A stretch of DNA of 24,087 nt from an uncultured Propionibacteriaceae bacterium (lineage in GTDB: Bacteria > Actinomycetota > Actinomycetes > Propionibacteriales > Propionibacteriaceae). The stretch spans positions 1-24,087 of the forward strand of contig CALBCJ010000035.1 of the NCBI GenBank assembly GCA_937926975.1, in the 5' to 3' direction. The notes under the pieces are model-generated. The model worked only from the letters and a program-made list of their open reading frames with translations, was not told where the DNA came from and ran no database searches. Positions 7,896 to 15,189 of this stretch are shown here, piece by piece. Position 1 is the stretch's first letter. Each line of letters starts with the position of its first letter. The position numbers and the translations under genes were made by a program.

Positions 7896-9263
7896 GTGTC
7901 CACATCCCTCGACCCGGCCACGACCGAGCCGCGCCGCCAGCCGGTCCGGTCCGCCATCGCAGCGCTGGTCGGCAGCGCCCTGGAGTACTACGACTTCTTC
8001 ATCTACGCCAGCGCCTCGGCCCTGGTCTTCAACCGGCTCTTCTTCGACAAGAGCAACCCCGCCGTGGCGACCCTGCTGTCGCTGGCAACGTTCGGCGTCG
8101 CGTACGTGGCCCGCCCGGTCGGCGCGATCGTGCTGGGCCGCTGGGGCGACCTCAAGGGCCGCCGGGTGGTCATGGTCTTCACCCTGTTCCTGATGGGGAT
8201 CGCCACCTTCGCGATCGGCTGCCTGCCCACGTACGAGCAGGTCGGCGTGCTCGCCCCGACGCTGCTGGTGCTGTGCCGGCTGGCGCAGGGCTTCTCCGCC
8301 GGCGGCGAGCAGTCCAGCGCCAACTCGATGTCGCTGGAGCACGCCCCGTCGCACCGGCGCTCCTTCACCACCGGCTGGACCATGTTCGGCACCCAGCTCG
8401 GGCAGGTCTTCGCGGCCGGCGTCTTCATCCCGATGGCCGCGATGGGCGACGACTTCTTCCTCAGCATCGGCTGGCGGATCCCGTTCTGGCTGTCGGCGCT
8501 GGTAGTGCTGGTCGGCTGGCTGATCCGGCGGACCCTGGAGGAGCCGCCGCAGTTCCAGGCCGCTGCCGCCGAGGCCGAGGCCCAGGGCACGCCCACGGTC
8601 CGCAACGACCCGATCCGGATCCTGATCAGCCGCTACCCGAAGCAGCTGATCATGGTCACCATCCTGGCGCTGCACAACTTCGAGACCACGATCTTCTCGG
8701 TCTGGGCCCTCAACTACGGCGAGGCACAGGGGATCTCGGCCGCCAACATGCTCACCCAGACCGTGATCGTGCAGCTGTCGGCGCTGGCCGCGATCCCGCT
8801 GTGGACCTGGCTGGCCGACAAGATCGGCCGCAAGAAGGTCTACATCGGCGGGTACACCATGGTCGCCGCCCTGCTGTGGTTCTACATGACCGCACTGCAC
8901 GACGCCAACGTCTGGATGGTGTACCTGCTCGGCTTCCTGATGCAGGGCATCTTCTACTCGGCCGTCAACGGCGTCTGGCCGTCCTTCTACGGCGAGCAGT
9001 TCCCGACCAAGGTCCGCCTCTCCGGCACCTCGCTCAGCACCCAGGTCGGCTTCGCGATCACCGGCTTCGCCCCCGCGATCGCCGCCGCCCTGATCGCTGG
9101 CGACCCGACCGACTTCAGGCCGGTCTACTTCGCCACCGTGGCCGTGATGGCGGCGGTGCTGGTGACCGCGGCGCTGGCCAAGGAGACCGCCTTCACGTCC
9201 CTGGACGAGCTGGACGCCGAGGCCGACAACGCCGAGCGCGCCCGGTACGGCAACGTCCTGTGA
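7896..9263 (+). CDS. MFS transporter, metabolite:H+ symporter family, ShiA-like
   Basis: A 455-residue, 12-helix major facilitator protein of the metabolite:H+ symporter branch. Its hallmarks are ALEYYDFFIYASASALVFN in helix 1, GRWGDLKGRR in the first cytoplasmic loop (about 86-95), and WLADKIGRKKVYI between helices 8 and 9. The spacing and wording (ALVFNRLFF, LATFGVAYVARPVGAIV) recall the shikimate transporter ShiA of E. coli. It should import a carboxylated substrate with protons across the cytoplasmic membrane. The GTG start at 7896 lies 8 bases after the oxidoreductase stop; AAAGG upstream is a modest ribosome-binding site. A ShiA-like importer supports quinate, shikimate or a similar acid as the substrate. 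Citrate or alpha-ketoglutarate transporters are in the same family, so this is not proof. Confidence 0.87.
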   Translation: MSTSLDPATTEPRRQPVRSAIAALVGSALEYYDFFIYASASALVFNRLFFDKSNPAVATLLSLATFGVAYVARPVGAIVLGRWGDLKGRRVVMVFTLFLMGIATFAIGCLPTYEQVGVLAPTLLVLCRLAQGFSAGGEQSSANSMSLEHAPSHRRSFTTGWTMFGTQLGQVFAAGVFIPMAAMGDDFFLSIGWRIPFWLSALVVLVGWLIRRTLEEPPQFQAAAAEAEAQGTPTVRNDPIRILISRYPKQLIMVTILALHNFETTIFSVWALNYGEAQGISAANMLTQTVIVQLSALAAIPLWTWLADKIGRKKVYIGGYTMVAALLWFYMTALHDANVWMVYLLGFLMQGIFYSAVNGVWPSFYGEQFPTKVRLSGTSLSTQVGFAITGFAPAIAAALIAGDPTDFRPVYFATVAVMAAVLVTAALAKETAFTSLDELDAEADNAERARYGNVL

Positions 9264-9273
9264 GCAGCGGCGG

Positions 9274-9337
9274 CCCGGCCCCGGCGGCCGGGAGCCCGCC
9301 CGTACCCGAGCAGGCCGGCGGCCAGGCTGAGGCCGCC
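9274..9337 (+). terminator. Two consecutive GC hairpins between transporter and flavoprotein genes
   Basis: A 7-bp perfect stem CCCGGCC/GGCCGGG (9274-9280 with 9286-9292, 5-base loop) is followed by another, GGCGGCC/GGCCGCC (9317-9323 with 9331-9337, 7-base loop). No T-tract follows. They could partly attenuate read-through or protect processed mRNA ends within the operon. GC-rich DNA makes short stems common, so confidence is low. Confidence 0.35.
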
Positions 9338-9374
9338 GTCGCCACCACCAACACCACCAACCAAAGGAAAGGAC

Positions 9375-11096
9375 ATGGCACACAGCAATGAGACACACGT
9401 TGACCTGATCGTCCTCGGGACCGGAGCAGCCGGGCTCAGCACCGCGCTGACGGCCGCGAACGAGGGGCTGGAGGTGCTGCTGCTGGAGAAGACCGACCGC
9501 TTCGGCGGCACCACCTGCCACTCGGCCGGGACCTGCTGGATCCCCGGCAGCCGGTACGTCGAGGAGGCCGGGATCACCGATGACCTGAAGCGGGCCGAGA
9601 CGTACCTCGACGCCCTGGTCGGCGACCGGGGGCCGAAGCAGATGTGGATGACCTACCTCGAGACCGGCCCCAAGATGATCGACTACCTGGAGCGGATGGG
9701 GATCCGCTGGATCCCGTTCCCCGGCTTCGTCGACTACTACCCCGAGCTGGAAGGCTCCGGGCGCGGGTACCGGGCCCTGGAGCCCGAGCCCTTCGACGGC
9801 AAGCTCCTCGGCCGGCGCGACTTCTCCCACCTGCGCGGCCCGGTGCCCGAGTTCGCCCTCTTCGGCGGCTCCCTGATGGTCCGCCGCAAGGAGGTCGCCC
9901 GGCTGCTGCACCTGTTCGACGGGCAGAACCTGGCCGAGCGGGCCCAGGCGGTGCTGACCGCGCTCGGGCTCGGCGTCCGGTGGGTCTGGGACCTGGTCCG
10001 GCTCTGGCCCCGCGGCACCCGGATGGTGATGGGCAACGCCCTGATCGCCAGGCTGTACTACGAGTTCCGCCGGCGCGGCGGCACGATCTGGCTGAACGCC
10101 CTCACCCGGGAGCTGACCAGGCAGGACGGGCGGGTCACCGGGGCGGTCGTGGAGTACCGCGGCGTGCCCCGTACGGTTCGGGCCCGCAAGGGCGTGGTGC
10201 TGGCAGCCGGCGGCTTCCCGGCCTCACCGGAGCGCCGCAACCAGTACCTGCGCCAGCCGGCCGCCCAGTACACCGCCGCCGCCCCCGGCAGCACCGGCGA
10301 CACCTTCGCCCTGGCCGAGTCGGTCGGTGGGGCGATCGGGCCCGCCGACGACAACGGGGCGCTGTGGTTCCCGTCGTCGGTCGGCTACCGCCCCGACGGC
10401 TCGCAGGCGGTCTTCCCGCACATCTGGGACCGGGCCAAGCCCGGCATGATCGCGGTCAACGCGGCCGGGAAGCGGTTCACCGACGAGGCCCGCTCGTACA
10501 ACCACTTCGTGCGCGCCATGTACGAGTCGGACGAGGCCGGGGTGCCGACGGTCCCGGCCTGGCTGGTCGCCGACCAGGCGCACATGACGAAGTACGGGCT
10601 GGGCATGGTCTACCCGGCGCTGCCGATCCCGAGGCACTGGTTCGAGAGCGGCTACCTGGTCAAGGCGCCGACGCTGCGCGAGCTGGCGCTCAAGATCGAG
10701 GTCGACCCGCAGGGCCTGGAGGAGACCGTACGCACGTACAACGCCGACTGCGCCCGCGGCCGAGACACCCAGTTCGGCAAGGGCGAGAGCGAGTACAGCC
10801 CGCAGTACGGCGACCCGCACGCCAGCCCGAACGTCAACCTCGGCCCGGTGGCGAAGCCGCCGTACTACGCGATGGCGGTGTACCCGACGCCGCTGTCGAC
10901 CGGGCGCGGGATCCTGATCAACCCCGACGGGCAGGTGCTCACCGAGTCCGGGAAGGTCGTCCCCGGCCTGTACGCGGCGGGCTCCGACGCCCAGCAGGTG
11001 TTCGGGATCCAGTATCCGGGCGGCGGCTGCCAGGTCGGCGCCGGGATGGTCTTCGGCTACCGGATCGGCCGGCACGCGGCGGGGAAGCAGGCCTGA
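9375..11096 (+). CDS. FAD-dependent oxidoreductase, 3-ketosteroid dehydrogenase/fumarate reductase-like
   Basis: A 573-residue flavoprotein. The N-terminal dinucleotide fold has GTGAAG at 15-20 and the ribose-binding Glu38. A capping domain fills the middle, and the C-terminus has the FAD-binding segment GLYAAGSDAQQVFGIQYPGG, matching the pattern of 3-ketosteroid-delta1-dehydrogenases. Such enzymes introduce or reduce a C=C next to a ring ketone, or dehydrogenate alpha-hydroxyketones. No steroid genes are nearby, so action on a keto-cyclohexane carboxylate is the simpler idea. No Sec or Tat signal is seen, so it is cytoplasmic. The ATG at 9375 has a strong AAAGGAAAGG site very like that of the TIM-barrel gene starting at 2474. 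The next gene begins 2 bases after the stop. Confidence 0.86.
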   Translation: MAHSNETHVDLIVLGTGAAGLSTALTAANEGLEVLLLEKTDRFGGTTCHSAGTCWIPGSRYVEEAGITDDLKRAETYLDALVGDRGPKQMWMTYLETGPKMIDYLERMGIRWIPFPGFVDYYPELEGSGRGYRALEPEPFDGKLLGRRDFSHLRGPVPEFALFGGSLMVRRKEVARLLHLFDGQNLAERAQAVLTALGLGVRWVWDLVRLWPRGTRMVMGNALIARLYYEFRRRGGTIWLNALTRELTRQDGRVTGAVVEYRGVPRTVRARKGVVLAAGGFPASPERRNQYLRQPAAQYTAAAPGSTGDTFALAESVGGAIGPADDNGALWFPSSVGYRPDGSQAVFPHIWDRAKPGMIAVNAAGKRFTDEARSYNHFVRAMYESDEAGVPTVPAWLVADQAHMTKYGLGMVYPALPIPRHWFESGYLVKAPTLRELALKIEVDPQGLEETVRTYNADCARGRDTQFGKGESEYSPQYGDPHASPNVNLGPVAKPPYYAMAVYPTPLSTGRGILINPDGQVLTESGKVVPGLYAAGSDAQQVFGIQYPGGGCQVGAGMVFGYRIGRHAAGKQA

Positions 11097-11097
11097 G

Positions 11098-11907
11098 ATG
11101 CGGCGCATGCTCGGGATCTCCGCCCTGTCGGTGCTGGACGCCGAGCCGCCAGAGGTGGTGACCGAGGCGGCCCGGGCGGGCCTGGACACGGTCGGGCTGC
11201 GGGTCTTCCCAGCCGGCGACGAGCCCGCCTGGCCGCTGCTCGGCGACACCCCGATGGTCCGCGAGACGCTGCGCCGGGTCGCGGGTACCGGGATCGCCGT
11301 GTGGGACGTCGAGGTCCTGCGAGTACGGCCCGACAAGGAGCTCAGCGAGCACCTGGGGATCCTCGACGCCGGGGCCCGGCTAGGGGCGCGGTACGTGCTG
11401 GTCAACGTCAACGACCCCGAGCCGGACCGCCGGCTGGAGCGGCTGAACCTGCTGGCCGGTGAGGCAGCGAGCCGGGGACTAACCCTAGCGGTGGAGTACA
11501 TGGTCTTCACCGAGGTGCGGACCCTGGCCGACGCGGTCGACCTGGTCAACCAGATCGAGGGCCCAGCGGTGGTGCTGCCGGACTCGCTGCACGCCGCCCG
11601 CTCCGGCGGGACACCCGAGCAGCTGGCCCAGGTCGACCCGGCGCTGATCGCGTACGCCCAGCTCTGCGACACGACCACCGAGCCCGGCCCGGCCTCGCCG
11701 GACGAGGCCCTGGCCGAGGCCCGGACCGGGCGCCGGTTCCCCGGCGACGGGGACCTGCCGCTGGTCGAGTTCACCCGGGCCCTGCCGCCGGGCACCCCGC
11801 TGGCGGTGGAGGCCCCGGTACGGGACCTGCCGCTGCCGCAGCGCTGCCAGGCCGCCAAAGCGTGCCTCGAGAGGGTGGTGCAACGGTCCGCAATACTGTG
11901 TCGATGA
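11098..11907 (+). CDS. Sugar phosphate isomerase/epimerase-like TIM-barrel protein (copy 2)
   Basis: A 269-residue xylose-isomerase-like TIM-barrel protein and diverged paralogue of the gene at 1665-2474. Shared landmarks include VWDxExxRV near residue 65, a metal Glu in LAVEYMVF, Asp and His in LPDSLHAARSG, Gln and Asp in AQLCDT, a GDGDLP turn, and a late Glu in LAVEAPV. One ligand position is Gln (AQLCD) where copy 1 has His (LHLCD), so the two probably differ in substrate or step. The ATG at 11098 follows the flavoprotein stop directly; ATG at 11107 is a possible alternative. The stop overlaps the next gene's start (ATGA, 11904-11907). Function is probably dehydration, isomerisation or epimerisation of a pathway ketone. 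Confidence 0.82.
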   Translation: MRRMLGISALSVLDAEPPEVVTEAARAGLDTVGLRVFPAGDEPAWPLLGDTPMVRETLRRVAGTGIAVWDVEVLRVRPDKELSEHLGILDAGARLGARYVLVNVNDPEPDRRLERLNLLAGEAASRGLTLAVEYMVFTEVRTLADAVDLVNQIEGPAVVLPDSLHAARSGGTPEQLAQVDPALIAYAQLCDTTTEPGPASPDEALAEARTGRRFPGDGDLPLVEFTRALPPGTPLAVEAPVRDLPLPQRCQAAKACLERVVQRSAILCR

Positions 11908-13493
11908 GCGCTATCGCCCTGATCGGGCTGTCGGGGGCGGGCAAGTCGACGGTCGGCCCGCTGCTGGCGCAGCGGCTCGGCCTGCCCCACCACGACGTCG
12001 ACCTGGTGCTGGAGCAGCGCCAGGGCCGGACCATCCGGGAGATCTTCGACACCGACGGCGAGCCGCACTTCCGGGCCCTGGAGCGGGACCTGACGATCGA
12101 GCTGCTCGCCCAGCCGGGCGTGCTCAGCCTGGGCGGCGGGGCCCCGATGACCCGGGCAGTCGCCGACGCCCTCGAGGGGCACCCGGTGGTCTGGCTGCGG
12201 GTGGAGCCGGAGAGCTCGGCCCGCCGGATCGGCCGCGACGCCGGCCGCCCGCTCCTGGCCGGCTCCGACACCATCGTCCGGCTACGCCGGATGCTGTCCG
12301 AGCGGGCCCCCACGTACGCGCGGCTGGCGAGCCTCGCCGTCGACACCGACGACGCCTCGGTGGACGCGGTGGTCGACGCGGTCGCCGCCCACGTCAGCGC
12401 CTTCACCCCCGGCCGCTACTCCGGCGAGGTGATCCCGGTCACCGCGGAGAAGCCGTACGAGGTGCGGGTCGGGCGCGGCGTCTCGTACGAGCTGGCAGCG
12501 GCGCTCGGGCACCGGGACCGGGTCGCGCTGGTGCACCCGAGCGAGCTGGCCCGGCAGGCGGTGGCGCTGCGGGGCACCCTCGACGCCGACGTGGTCTTCC
12601 TTGAGGTCCCGGCCGGCCCGCAGGCCAAGCAGGTGCGGGTCCTGGACCGGGCCTGGCGGACCCTGGCCCGTCACGGCTTCACCCGAGACGACGCCGTGGT
12701 CGGCCTCGGGGACGGCCCGGCCCTGGAGGTGGCGGGCTTCGTCGCCGCGACCTGGATGCGCGGCATCGACCACGTCAGTGTGCCGACGACCCTGCTGGCG
12801 ATGGTTGACGCCGCGGTCGGCGGCAAGACCGGGATCCAGGTCGGCTCCAGCGGCTCGGTGGTGGGTGCCTTCTGGGAGCCGGCCGCCGTGCTCTGCGACG
12901 TCGACTACCTGAGCGGTCTCGGCCCGGAGGCGCTGCGCGGCGGGATGGCGGAGATGGCCAAGCACGGCTTCGTCGCCGACCCTCGTACGCTGCAGCTGCT
13001 CGAGACCTGCACCGAGCAGATGCTCGACCCGGACAGTCCCGAGCTGGCCGAGGGGATCGCCCGCTCGATCCGGACCAAGACCACCATCGTCAGCGCCGAC
13101 CTGCGCGAGGCCCGCTCCGAGGGCACCCAGGTCGGGCGGGAGCTGCTCAGCTACGGGCACACCCTGGGCCAGGCGGTGGAGCGGCACTCCGGCTGGGGCC
13201 ACGGCGAGGCGGTCAGCGTCGGGATCGTGTACGCGGCGAGCCTGGCCCGGCTGCTGGGCCACTGCTCACCGCAGCTCGTCGAGCGGCAGCGCCGCCTGCT
13301 GGAGCGGCTCGGGCTGCCGGTCCAGTACCGCCAGGACGCCTGGCCGGCGCTGCGCCGGGCCATGAACCGGGACAAGAAGGCCCGCGGCTCTGCACTCCGG
13401 TTCGTCCTGCTCGACGACATCGCCCGTCCCCGGATCGAGGTCGCCCCTCCCGAGGCCCTGCTACGCGCCGCGTACGCAGAAGTCAGTGCCTGA
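11904..13493 (+). CDS. aroKB: Shikimate kinase/3-dehydroquinate synthase-like fusion with variant AroB domain
   Basis: A 529-residue fusion. The shikimate kinase domain (1-165) looks complete: Walker A GLSGAGKST (8-16), DVD (31-33), Arg57, GGG (77-79), lid Arg115 and Arg134. The 3-dehydroquinate synthase-like domain (about 175-529) keeps R286, D302, K308, E350, K353, K392, R412, H419, H433 and K491/492. By manual alignment to fungal DHQ synthase, three substrate-contact positions are changed: N162 to Ser318, N268 to Ser416, H275 to Gln423. The NAD-loop GGG is GDG, its following Asp is Glu, and about six residues are inserted near 402-410. Such fusions exist in bifidobacteria and Thermotoga, but here it sits in a catabolic operon. 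The ATG at 11904 is coupled to the upstream stop; the frame's ATG at 11862 lies inside that gene. Altered activity is inference. Confidence 0.86.
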   Translation: MSAIALIGLSGAGKSTVGPLLAQRLGLPHHDVDLVLEQRQGRTIREIFDTDGEPHFRALERDLTIELLAQPGVLSLGGGAPMTRAVADALEGHPVVWLRVEPESSARRIGRDAGRPLLAGSDTIVRLRRMLSERAPTYARLASLAVDTDDASVDAVVDAVAAHVSAFTPGRYSGEVIPVTAEKPYEVRVGRGVSYELAAALGHRDRVALVHPSELARQAVALRGTLDADVVFLEVPAGPQAKQVRVLDRAWRTLARHGFTRDDAVVGLGDGPALEVAGFVAATWMRGIDHVSVPTTLLAMVDAAVGGKTGIQVGSSGSVVGAFWEPAAVLCDVDYLSGLGPEALRGGMAEMAKHGFVADPRTLQLLETCTEQMLDPDSPELAEGIARSIRTKTTIVSADLREARSEGTQVGRELLSYGHTLGQAVERHSGWGHGEAVSVGIVYAASLARLLGHCSPQLVERQRRLLERLGLPVQYRQDAWPALRRAMNRDKKARGSALRFVLLDDIARPRIEVAPPEALLRAAYAEVSA

Positions 13494-13584
13494 TCGCGGC
13501 CGCCCGGCCGCTCGTCGCTCCTCGTGGGCCAGACCGCGCCGGCGGTGCGGCCGAGCCCGACGGGAAGGCTCGCAGCCGCAGGGC

Positions 13585-13623
13585 GCCAGGTCGGGAGTCC
13601 TGAGCCGTGCTGCCCGACCTGGC
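13585..13623. terminator. Bidirectional hairpin terminator between convergent operons
   Basis: A perfect 11-bp inverted repeat, GCCAGGTCGGG at 13585-13595 and CCCGACCTGGC at 13613-13623, with a 17-base loop. It lies between the 3' end of the aroKB fusion (13493, plus) and the stop of the WXG-like gene (13633, minus). No T-tract is present, as is common in actinobacterial terminators. Position and symmetry suit termination from both sides. Confidence 0.75.
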
Positions 13624-13632
13624 ACCCAGCGA

Positions 13633-14304
13633 CTACGCGCTCGCGAGGTCGGCTGACCCGGTGCTGGCCTGGGCGCCCAGGTCGGTCTCTCCTGAGCTCT
13701 TGGCGCTGGAGAGGGTGGACGCGGCGCTGCTGAGGGACGCGGACGCCCCGGGCGCCGAGTCGACCGTGCTCAACCCGTTGACCTCGTTGACGATCGCGGT
13801 GACCGCTTCACTGAAGGCGGTGATCACCTGGGAGGTGGACGAGGTCGCCGTGGAGGCGAGGGCAGACAGCAGGCCAGCCAGGGTACGGATCCGCTGGGCG
13901 GCCTTGGTCGCGGCCTGGTAGTGCGCCTCCGCGTCCGCCATGAAGGCGTCAGCGGAGCCCGAGGCCCAGGACCCGCTCAGCGCCAGGTTGCGCGGGTTGA
14001 CCGACTCGGCGTACGCCTCGGCCGCACTGGCGATGCTGTCGGCGTCGTCGGCGCTGGGCTGGATCTCCCAGGCGCCGCGGAGCTTCGGCAGCAGGCCGGT
14101 GACGGCCGTCATCGCGCCCTGGGCGGAGCTGATGGCGCTCGACGCGCCGCTGCGGATCGCGTCCAGGCCCTCGGGGGGCGGGGTCTGCATCATCTTGACC
14201 CGAATGTCCTGGTCGAGCAGGTTGAGGCTGTTGGTCAGGTTCGAGCCGATGGGGCTGATGATGCCGCTCAGCTGGTCGATGGCTGCCTGGTCGGAGCTTG
14301 CCAT
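13633..14304 (-). CDS. WXG-like, probable type VII secretion substrate protein
   Basis: A 223-residue, Ala/Ser-rich, mostly helical protein without signal peptide or clear membrane segment. Around residues 105-135, SGSWASGSADAFMADAEAHY resembles the helix-turn-helix of WXG100/PPE-type secreted proteins, with Trp-x-x-Gly in place of the strict WxG. I see no C-terminal YxxxD/E signal, so it may be exported with a partner, possibly the product of the adjacent gene. The C-terminal 60 residues are low-complexity Ser/Ala, probably disordered. The ATG at 14304 lies 18 bases after the previous stop, with an AAGGAC site. It is the last gene of its three-gene module, reading into the terminator at 13585-13623. 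Its molecular function is not recognised. Confidence 0.72.
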   Translation of the reverse strand: MASSDQAAIDQLSGIISPIGSNLTNSLNLLDQDIRVKMMQTPPPEGLDAIRSGASSAISSAQGAMTAVTGLLPKLRGAWEIQPSADDADSIASAAEAYAESVNPRNLALSGSWASGSADAFMADAEAHYQAATKAAQRIRTLAGLLSALASTATSSTSQVITAFSEAVTAIVNEVNGLSTVDSAPGASASLSSAASTLSSAKSSGETDLGAQASTGSADLASA

Positions 14305-14322
14305 GGTGATGTCGTCCTTCGT

Positions 14323-15189
14323 CTAGGTCTGGATGGTGCCGGCGGCAACGTTGTCGGACTCGGTCTGCTGGTACGTGCCGGCAGCACCCCGCAGGCGCCC
14401 GGCGAGCTGGCTGTCGGTGCTCTGCAGCTCGGTGAACAGGGTCTGCAGCGCAGTGGCCGCCGCCGACAGGCCGGCCTTGGCCGCCTCAAACACGCCCCAG
14501 TCGCCGCTCGGGGAGGCCAGGGTGCCGAGCCGGGAGGCGATGTCACCTGCTGTGGTAGCGAACTCGTCATAGCGCGCAGCGCCCTGGGTCAGGTCGCCAA
14601 GCCTCACCTCGACGCTGGTGCCGCCACCACCGCCGCCTCCGCCACCGCCGGTGCCGCCGCCACCACCGGTACCACCCCCGCCGCCGCCACCACCGGTGCC
14701 GCCACCGCCACCACCACCGGTGCCGCCGCCACCACCGGTACCACCCCCGCCACCGCCACCGCCGCCGGCGGCCGGGGTGGTGTCGATGTCGCGCAGGTCC
14801 GTGGTGATGGTGCCGCCCAGCGACTGCACCACCTCGGTCGCCATCGGCTCCCACTTCGCGTACGCGTCAGGGAAGGCTGACGCCTGCACCTTCTGGGCCG
14901 CGACGGTCACCGCCATCGACTCCCAGCCGGGAACCTTGAGCAGGCCCTCGTAGAACTTCGTCGCCGCGTACTGCGGGTCCGTGACCTGCTCCGGCGAGCC
15001 CCAGCCGCAGGACGGGCGCTGCTGGAACAGGCCCAGCGAGTCTCGGTCGCCGTAGTTGATGTTGCGCAGGTTGGACTCCTGCATCGCTGTGGCGATGGCG
15101 ATGATCCGCCCCTTCTCCGGGATCCCCATCTTCAGGCCCACATCGTTGATGATGCGGGCGTTAGCGATCTGCTCCTCAGTCAGTGCCAT
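14323..15189 (-). CDS. Lytic transglycosylase-like domain fused through Gly-rich linker to WXG-like domain
   Basis: A 288-residue protein in three parts. Residues 1-125 form a lysozyme-like/lytic transglycosylase-type domain seen in many actinobacterial wall proteins; landmarks are AIATAMQESNL (probable catalytic Glu38), YGDRDSLGLFQQRPS (46-60) and AFPDAYAKWEP (105-115). Residues 141-189 are almost pure Gly with a few Thr. Residues 190-288 form a helical WXG-like domain with SGDWGVF at the turn and YQQTE, a YxxxE type VII signal, near 277. There is no Sec signal, so export through a type VII system is the coherent reading; it would cleave peptidoglycan outside. The start overlaps the upstream gene by 14 bases. 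Domains are seen; export route and effector role are inference. Confidence 0.78.
   Translation of the reverse strand: MALTEEQIANARIINDVGLKMGIPEKGRIIAIATAMQESNLRNINYGDRDSLGLFQQRPSCGWGSPEQVTDPQYAATKFYEGLLKVPGWESMAVTVAAQKVQASAFPDAYAKWEPMATEVVQSLGGTITTDLRDIDTTPAAGGGGGGGGGTGGGGGTGGGGGGGTGGGGGGGGTGGGGGTGGGGGGGGGGTSVEVRLGDLTQGAARYDEFATTAGDIASRLGTLASPSGDWGVFEAAKAGLSAAATALQTLFTELQSTDSQLAGRLRGAAGTYQQTESDNVAAGTIQT
14629..14772. repeat. Low-complexity Gly-linker coding repeat with internal 69-bp duplication
   Basis: This stretch is built of CCACCGCC-like triplets encoding glycine on the minus strand. A segment starting at 14650 recurs at 14719, a 69-base (23-residue) period. The repeat stays in frame, so linker length can change by slippage without breaking the protein. 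Confidence 0.8.

Noticed and set aside
7653..9911. A 752-codon open frame on the minus strand
   Set aside because: Antisense to the transporter and flavoprotein genes; low-complexity Arg/Gly/Asp composition and no family signature.
10224..12182. A 652-codon minus-strand frame opposite the second TIM-barrel and AroKB genes
   Set aside because: Composition is shadow-like, while the plus-strand frames have clear motifs and coupled start/stop sites.
14618..14953. Poly-proline protein on the plus strand
   Set aside because: It is the antisense reading of the glycine linker in the transglycosylase-WXG gene.
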